Program-made: the position numbers and the translations under genes
From: JBQTHP01 sp052389755
Lineage (GTDB): Bacteria; Pseudomonadota; Gammaproteobacteria; Steroidobacterales; Steroidobacteraceae
Assembly (NCBI GenBank): GCA_052389755.1
Contig: JBQTHP010000075.1
Coordinates: forward strand, 1 to 8,740
Length of the DNA stretch: 8,740 nucleotides
Direction of reading: 5' to 3'
Notes under the pieces: generated by a model
What the model saw: the letters and a program-made list of their open reading frames with translations, nothing else
What the model was told of the DNA's origin: nothing
Database searches by the model: none
Part shown: positions 6,887 to 8,740 of the stretch, one piece after another
Numbering within the stretch: the stretch's first letter is position 1
Layout: each line of letters begins with the position of its first letter

Positions 6887-7357
6887 TCAGTTCGCGTCGA
6901 TCCTGATCCGGCGCGGCTCGACCTTCGGCTGCTTCGGAATGGACACCTCGAGCACGCCGTTCGTCTGCTTCGCCTTGATCCCCTCGGCCTGGGCGGTCTC
7001 GGGCAGCGTGAAGCGGCGCAGGAAGGTGCCGGTCGCCCGCTCGAGGCGCTCGAAGCCCTCGCCGTTCTCGCGCTTCTCGACGCGGCGCTCGCCGCGGATC
7101 GTGAGGACGCCGTTCTCGGCGGTCACTTCGACGTCCTTGGGCTCCACGCCGGGTAGATCCGCGCGCACGACGAAGCGATCGGTCTCTTCGTGCACGTCGA
7201 CGGAAGGAACCCAGGCGACATTGCGAGAGCTCGACGCCTCGGGGGCAACGAACGTATCGCCGAAGAGCTGGTCCAGCTGTTGGTGCAGGCGGTTCATGGC
7301 CGCCCACGGCTCGTAACGCGGCTGGTCGCGATTTGCGGACCCGTTTTCCGCTTTCAA
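6887..7357 (-). CDS. Hsp20/alpha-crystallin small heat-shock protein
   Basis: ATP-independent holdase that binds unfolding proteins in the cytoplasm. The alpha-crystallin domain starts around WVPSVDVHEETDRFVVRADLPGV and ends at the family GVLEVSIPK motif; a C-terminal IxI anchor (RRIRIDAN) is present. The start is uncertain. ATG 7297 would give 136 residues, but the frame just upstream encodes RYEPW, the usual N-terminal motif of this family directly before the (L/M)N-LH-ELDxLFG helix. That argues for TTG 7357 (156 residues), the only canonical start between RYEPW and the next upstream block. TAAGGTGG, a near-perfect Shine-Dalgarno, lies at 7373-7380, but 15 nt from the TTG. Opposing this, a sigma32-like promoter covers the TTG (7331-7358). 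The stop is TGA at 6887-6889. The gene is monocistronic, with a terminator downstream and nrdJ divergent upstream. Confidence 0.93.
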   Translation of the reverse strand: MKAENGSANRDQPRYEPWAAMNRLHQQLDQLFGDTFVAPEASSSRNVAWVPSVDVHEETDRFVVRADLPGVEPKDVEVTAENGVLTIRGERRVEKRENGEGFERLERATGTFLRRFTLPETAQAEGIKAKQTNGVLEVSIPKQPKVEPRRIRIDAN

Positions 7358-7358
7358 G
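7331..7358 (-). promoter_or_regulatory. Candidate heat-shock (sigma32) promoter for hsp20
   Basis: On the minus strand CTTGAAA (7358 to 7352) matches the sigma32 -35 core exactly. After 13 nt comes CCGCAAAT (7338 to 7331), matching 5 of the 7 fixed positions of CCCCATnT. Transcription would start near 7324, leaving a leader of about 26 nt before ATG 7297, with no clear Shine-Dalgarno. It conflicts with the TTG 7357 start, so only one of the two readings can be fully right. A separate CCCCATTT (minus strand, 7416 to 7409) matches the -10 but lacks a partner -35. Confidence 0.35.
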
Positions 7359-7381
7359 GGGCCTGCCGCCGGCCACCTTAT

Positions 7382-7414
7382 CTGTGCGCAAACTGTGGGC
7401 AAGCTGTGAAATGG
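7382..7414 (-). repeat. Array of 11-bp repeats resembling degenerate DnaA boxes
   Basis: On the plus strand CTGTGCGCAAA, CTGTGGGCAAG and CTGTGAAATGG follow each other with an exact 11-bp period; the first two agree at 9 of 11 positions, the third only in CTGTG. Read on the minus strand the first two give TTGCGCACA and TTGCCCACA, which match the DnaA consensus TTATNCACA at 7 of 9 positions, and TTGCCCACA is one base from TTGTCCACA, the box known from high-GC actinobacteria. Function is unknown; they could also be iterons for another regulator. Confidence 0.45.
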
Positions 7415-7418
7415 GGGA

Positions 7419-7434
7419 TCACAATATCTTGCGT
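7419..7434 (+). promoter_or_regulatory. Second, degenerate NrdR box
   Basis: TCACAATATCTTGCGT agrees with the perfect box at 7595-7610 in 13 of 16 positions. The similarity continues past the box: bases 7420-7439 match 7596-7615 at 18 of 20, including a shared GTTGCGC tail, which argues against chance. The box is 360 bp upstream of the nrdJ start, nearer to hsp20. Confidence 0.6.
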
Positions 7435-7490
7435 TGCGCCATCTCGAGCGGCGGTGGGGAATTTGCTCGAGCGACCGCGCGCGGCGCAGC

Positions 7491-7538
7491 CCAGGTTCAC
7501 GCAACACGCTGAAAAATAAGGGCTAAAACGGAACCTGG
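7491..7538. repeat. 8-bp inverted repeat flanking the AT-rich island
   Basis: CCAGGTTC at 7491-7498 and GAACCTGG at 7531-7538 are perfect complements separated by 32 nt that include an A-rich run (GAAAAATAAG at 7511-7520). It may be a two-site operator or a long hairpin. The right arm also belongs to GAAC-N7-GAAC (7531-7545), discussed in the findings. Confidence 0.4.
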
Positions 7539-7555
7539 TCAGAACGTTTGAGTTC

Positions 7556-7584
7556 TTGACGGTTATGTTGCACGTGATTACGCT
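7556..7584 (+). promoter_or_regulatory. nrdJ: Candidate nrdJ promoter
   Basis: TTGACG (7556-7561) matches the -35 consensus at 5 of 6; after 17 nt comes TACGCT (7579-7584), only 3 of 6 for the -10. Transcription would start near 7591, putting the perfect NrdR box just downstream of the start, a sensible repressor position. A second TTGACC at 7586-7591 has no usable -10, because the NrdR box fills its spacer. Confidence 0.3.
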
Positions 7585-7594
7585 CTTGACCCCG

Positions 7595-7610
7595 ACACAA
7601 GATCTTGTGT
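7595..7610 (+). promoter_or_regulatory. Perfect NrdR box upstream of nrdJ
   Basis: ACACAAGATCTTGTGT is an exact 16-bp palindrome of the form ACAC-N8-GTGT, the known architecture of the operator for NrdR, the zinc-ribbon/ATP-cone repressor that shuts off ribonucleotide reductase genes when dATP is high. It lies 168 bp upstream of the nrdJ ATG, in the right genomic place. NrdR boxes usually come in pairs about 31-32 bp apart; no partner is found at that distance on either side, only the degenerate copy 176 bp upstream. Confidence 0.85.
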
Positions 7611-7658
7611 TGCGCAAGGCAATCCGGATCTGGTCGTCGGGGAGGTTAAAGGGGGGAA

Positions 7659-7670
7659 ATGGCTGTCTGA
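7659..7670 (+). CDS. Possible three-codon leader ORF (Met-Ala-Val-stop)
   Basis: ATG GCT GTC TGA follows a GGAGGT at 7641-7646 (12-nt spacing) and a run of six G at 7651-7656, much better ribosome-binding signals than those of nrdJ itself. The ORF lies in the 5' arm and loop of a hairpin (7659-7680). It could be a regulatory minigene or just chance; there is no peptide evidence. Confidence 0.25.
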   Translation: MAV

Positions 7671-7680
7671 CAGCAGCCAT
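7659..7680 (+). other. Hairpin in the nrdJ leader
   Basis: Arms ATGGCTG (7659-7665) and CAGCCAT (7674-7680) form a perfect 7-bp stem with an 8-nt loop, placed 98 nt upstream of the nrdJ ATG. No T-run follows, so it is not a terminator. It encloses the start codon of the three-codon ORF. Confidence 0.4.
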
Positions 7681-7778
7681 CCAAGCGCTCGCTCGAGCAG
7701 TGCCGTTAACCGGCATTGCGGGGCGCTTTTCCCCGGAAGATCCGTAAGAAGCGTACACATCTGGAGCGCCACGGATTC

Positions 7779-8740
7779 ATGAACACGGTCGTGAAAATCG
7801 AACCCAAGGACATCGACGCAATCCCCTTCCAGGAAGCGTCACTCGACATCTGGGACAAGAAATACCGCCTGACCGCGAAGGACGGCACGCCGCTCGATCG
7901 GACGATGGACGACACGTACAAGCGCGTCGCCCGAGCGCTCGCCGAAGTCGAGCGCGAGGACGTCCGCGAAGAGTGGTACGAGAAATTCCTGTGGGCGCTG
8001 CGGCGCGGGGCGATTCCGGCGGGCCGCGTGACATCGAATGCGGGCGCGCTCGAGCACAAGCCTGCGACCTCGACGATCAACTGCACCGTGTCCGGGACGA
8101 TCCGCGACTCGATGGACGACATCCTGAAGAAAGTCCACGAAGCGGGACTCACGTTGAAGGCGGGCTGCGGAATCGGCTATGAATTTTCGACGCTGCGGCC
8201 GCGCGGCGCGTACGTCTCGGGCGCGGGCGCCTACACGTCCGGTCCGCTCTCGTTCATGGATATCTACGACAAGATGTGTTTCACCGTGTCGTCCGCCGGT
8301 GGCCGGCGCGGCGCGCAGATGGGCACGTTCGACGTCGGGCATCCCGATGCGATGGAGTTCATCCGCGTCAAGCGCGAGAACGGGCGCCTGCGGCAGTTCA
8401 ATCTGTCGCTGCTGATCACCGACGAATTCATCGAAGCCGTGCGCGAGAATCGCGAGTGGAAGCTCGCCTTTCCCATCTCGCGCAGGGAACTGGAGAGCGA
8501 GCAACTCGATCTTTCGGACATTGAGAAATTCGTGTGGCGAGAGTGGCCGGTGCACGAGGGCTACGTCGTCAGCGACGAAGGCCTCGTCGCCTGCAAGATC
8601 TACAAGACGCTTCCGGCGCGGCGCATGTGGGACGTCATCATGTCGTCCACCTACGACTTCGCCGAGCCGGGGTTCATCCTCATCGACCGCGTCAATGAGA
8701 TGAACAACAACTGGTGGTGCGAGAACATCCGCGCCACGAA
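7779..8740 (+). CDS. nrdJ: Adenosylcobalamin-dependent (class II) ribonucleotide reductase, N-terminal 320 residues
   Basis: Reduces ribonucleotides to deoxyribonucleotides using a radical from coenzyme B12, so it needs no oxygen. The gene is open at the right edge. After a short variable start come PFQEASLDIWDKKYRL (16-31), the TYKRVARALAEVE helix (46-58), STINCTVSGTIRDSMDDIL (98-116) with Cys102 as the probable N-terminal member of the redox cysteine pair, KAGCGIGYEFSTLRPRGAYVSG (127-148), MCFTVSSAGGRRGAQMGTFD (166-185), RQFNLSLLITDEF (205-217), the AEPGFILIDRVNEMNN block (295-310) and NWWCENIRAT at the edge. The next residues should be the NPCGEQPLP active-site motif. ATG 7779 is chosen because the conserved region starts 15 residues later; GGAG at 7763-7766 is a weak, 12-nt distant ribosome site. 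An upstream in-frame TTG at 7716 would add 21 basic residues without support. Likely NrdR-regulated. Confidence 0.95.
   Translation, partial: MNTVVKIEPKDIDAIPFQEASLDIWDKKYRLTAKDGTPLDRTMDDTYKRVARALAEVEREDVREEWYEKFLWALRRGAIPAGRVTSNAGALEHKPATSTINCTVSGTIRDSMDDILKKVHEAGLTLKAGCGIGYEFSTLRPRGAYVSGAGAYTSGPLSFMDIYDKMCFTVSSAGGRRGAQMGTFDVGHPDAMEFIRVKRENGRLRQFNLSLLITDEFIEAVRENREWKLAFPISRRELESEQLDLSDIEKFVWREWPVHEGYVVSDEGLVACKIYKTLPARRMWDVIMSSTYDFAEPGFILIDRVNEMNNNWWCENIRAT

Larger units (their letters stand above)
7358..7778. other. 421-nt intergenic regulatory region between hsp20 and nrdJ
   Basis: No convincing protein gene lies here. Contents in order: a Shine-Dalgarno-like TAAGGTGG for hsp20 (minus, 7373-7380), three 11-bp repeats (7382-7414), a degenerate NrdR box (7419-7434), two CTCGAGCG copies 23 bp apart (7443, 7466), an 8-bp inverted repeat (7491-7498/7531-7538) spanning an AT-rich island (about 7508-7590, clearly poorer in GC than the rest of the window), two TCTTGAC elements 30 bp apart (7554, 7584), a perfect NrdR box (7595-7610), a GGAGGT followed by a three-codon ORF within a hairpin (7641-7680), and a region up to 7778 with only short hairpins. 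The distance from the perfect NrdR box to the nrdJ ATG implies a leader of well over 100 nt. Confidence 0.8.

Noticed and set aside
7409..7416. CCCCATTT on the minus strand as a heat-shock -10 for hsp20
   Set aside because: It matches CCCCATnT, but no CTTGAAA-like -35 lies 13-17 nt upstream; kept only as a note with the other hsp20 promoter candidate.
7405..7423. TGTGA-N9-TCACA inverted repeat, looking like a CRP/FNR-type site
   Set aside because: The CRP consensus spacing is 6, not 9, and the right half is already part of the NrdR-like box; the left half is part of the 11-bp repeats.
7556..7747. 63-codon plus-strand frame in the nrdJ leader, beginning with TTG
   Set aside because: It starts inside a probable promoter -35 element, passes through the NrdR box, has no ribosome-binding site and resembles no family I know.
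7611..7778. Cobalamin riboswitch in the leader of the B12-dependent reductase
   Set aside because: I looked for the conserved B12-box core (GCCACTG type) and the multi-stem layout; neither is visible, and the leader is short for this riboswitch class.
7839..8555. 238-codon minus-strand open frame inside nrdJ
   Set aside because: Antisense to highly conserved class II reductase sequence; no independent support.

Overview
The window is a compact, GC-rich chromosomal segment that reads like housekeeping DNA of a gammaproteobacterium. The pointers are a bacterial-type Cca with a C-terminal HD domain, a MidA-type methyltransferase beside a TGxxxRxG pteridine reductase, a Do-family protease, and a class II ribonucleotide reductase of the type seen in Pseudomonas and Xanthomonas. 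A high-GC lineage near Xanthomonadales or Steroidobacterales is my guess; no rRNA or other marker is present to fix it. There are no tRNA genes, insertion sequences, CRISPR arrays or phage genes, and I see no clear previously undescribed multi-gene system.

Layout: (1) 1-221, minus: N-terminal part of a pteridine reductase-like SDR, running off the left edge. (2) 230-2215, plus: a MidA/NDUFAF7-family methyltransferase, then uppP (undecaprenyl-diphosphate phosphatase). (3) 2206-3459, minus: cca, whose stop overlaps that of uppP. (4) 3470-4591, plus: a predicted lipoprotein zinc aminopeptidase whose start codon is abnormal. (5) 4457-6808, minus: a Do-family protease (degQ-like) followed 18 nt later by an NDUFA9-like NAD(P)-binding protein. 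The aminopeptidase 3' end runs 135 nt into the latter, antisense. (6) 6887-7357, minus: an Hsp20 small heat-shock protein, separated from the protease gene by a strong hairpin terminator. (7) 7358-7778: a 421-nt intergenic region rich in regulatory signals. (8) 7779-8740, plus: the 5' part of nrdJ, the adenosylcobalamin-dependent ribonucleotide reductase, running off the right edge.

The genes are mostly single or paired units facing toward or away from each other with almost no spacer: 8 nt between the SDR and midA start codons, about 10 nt between the cca and aminopeptidase starts, and overlapping stops at uppP/cca and aminopeptidase/NDUFA9-like. Themes are envelope upkeep (UppP, DegQ, lipoprotein peptidase), tRNA maturation (Cca), protein quality control (Hsp20, DegQ), complex I-related homologues (MidA, NDUFA9-like) and dNTP supply (NrdJ).

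The richest non-coding signal is upstream of nrdJ. It holds a perfect 16-bp NrdR-box palindrome, a second, degenerate copy 176 bp upstream in the same orientation with the same flank, an array of 11-bp repeats resembling DnaA boxes, and a leader with a three-codon ORF inside a hairpin. Other points worth a second look are the lack of a normal start codon for the lipoprotein signal of the aminopeptidase and the unclear start of hsp20.
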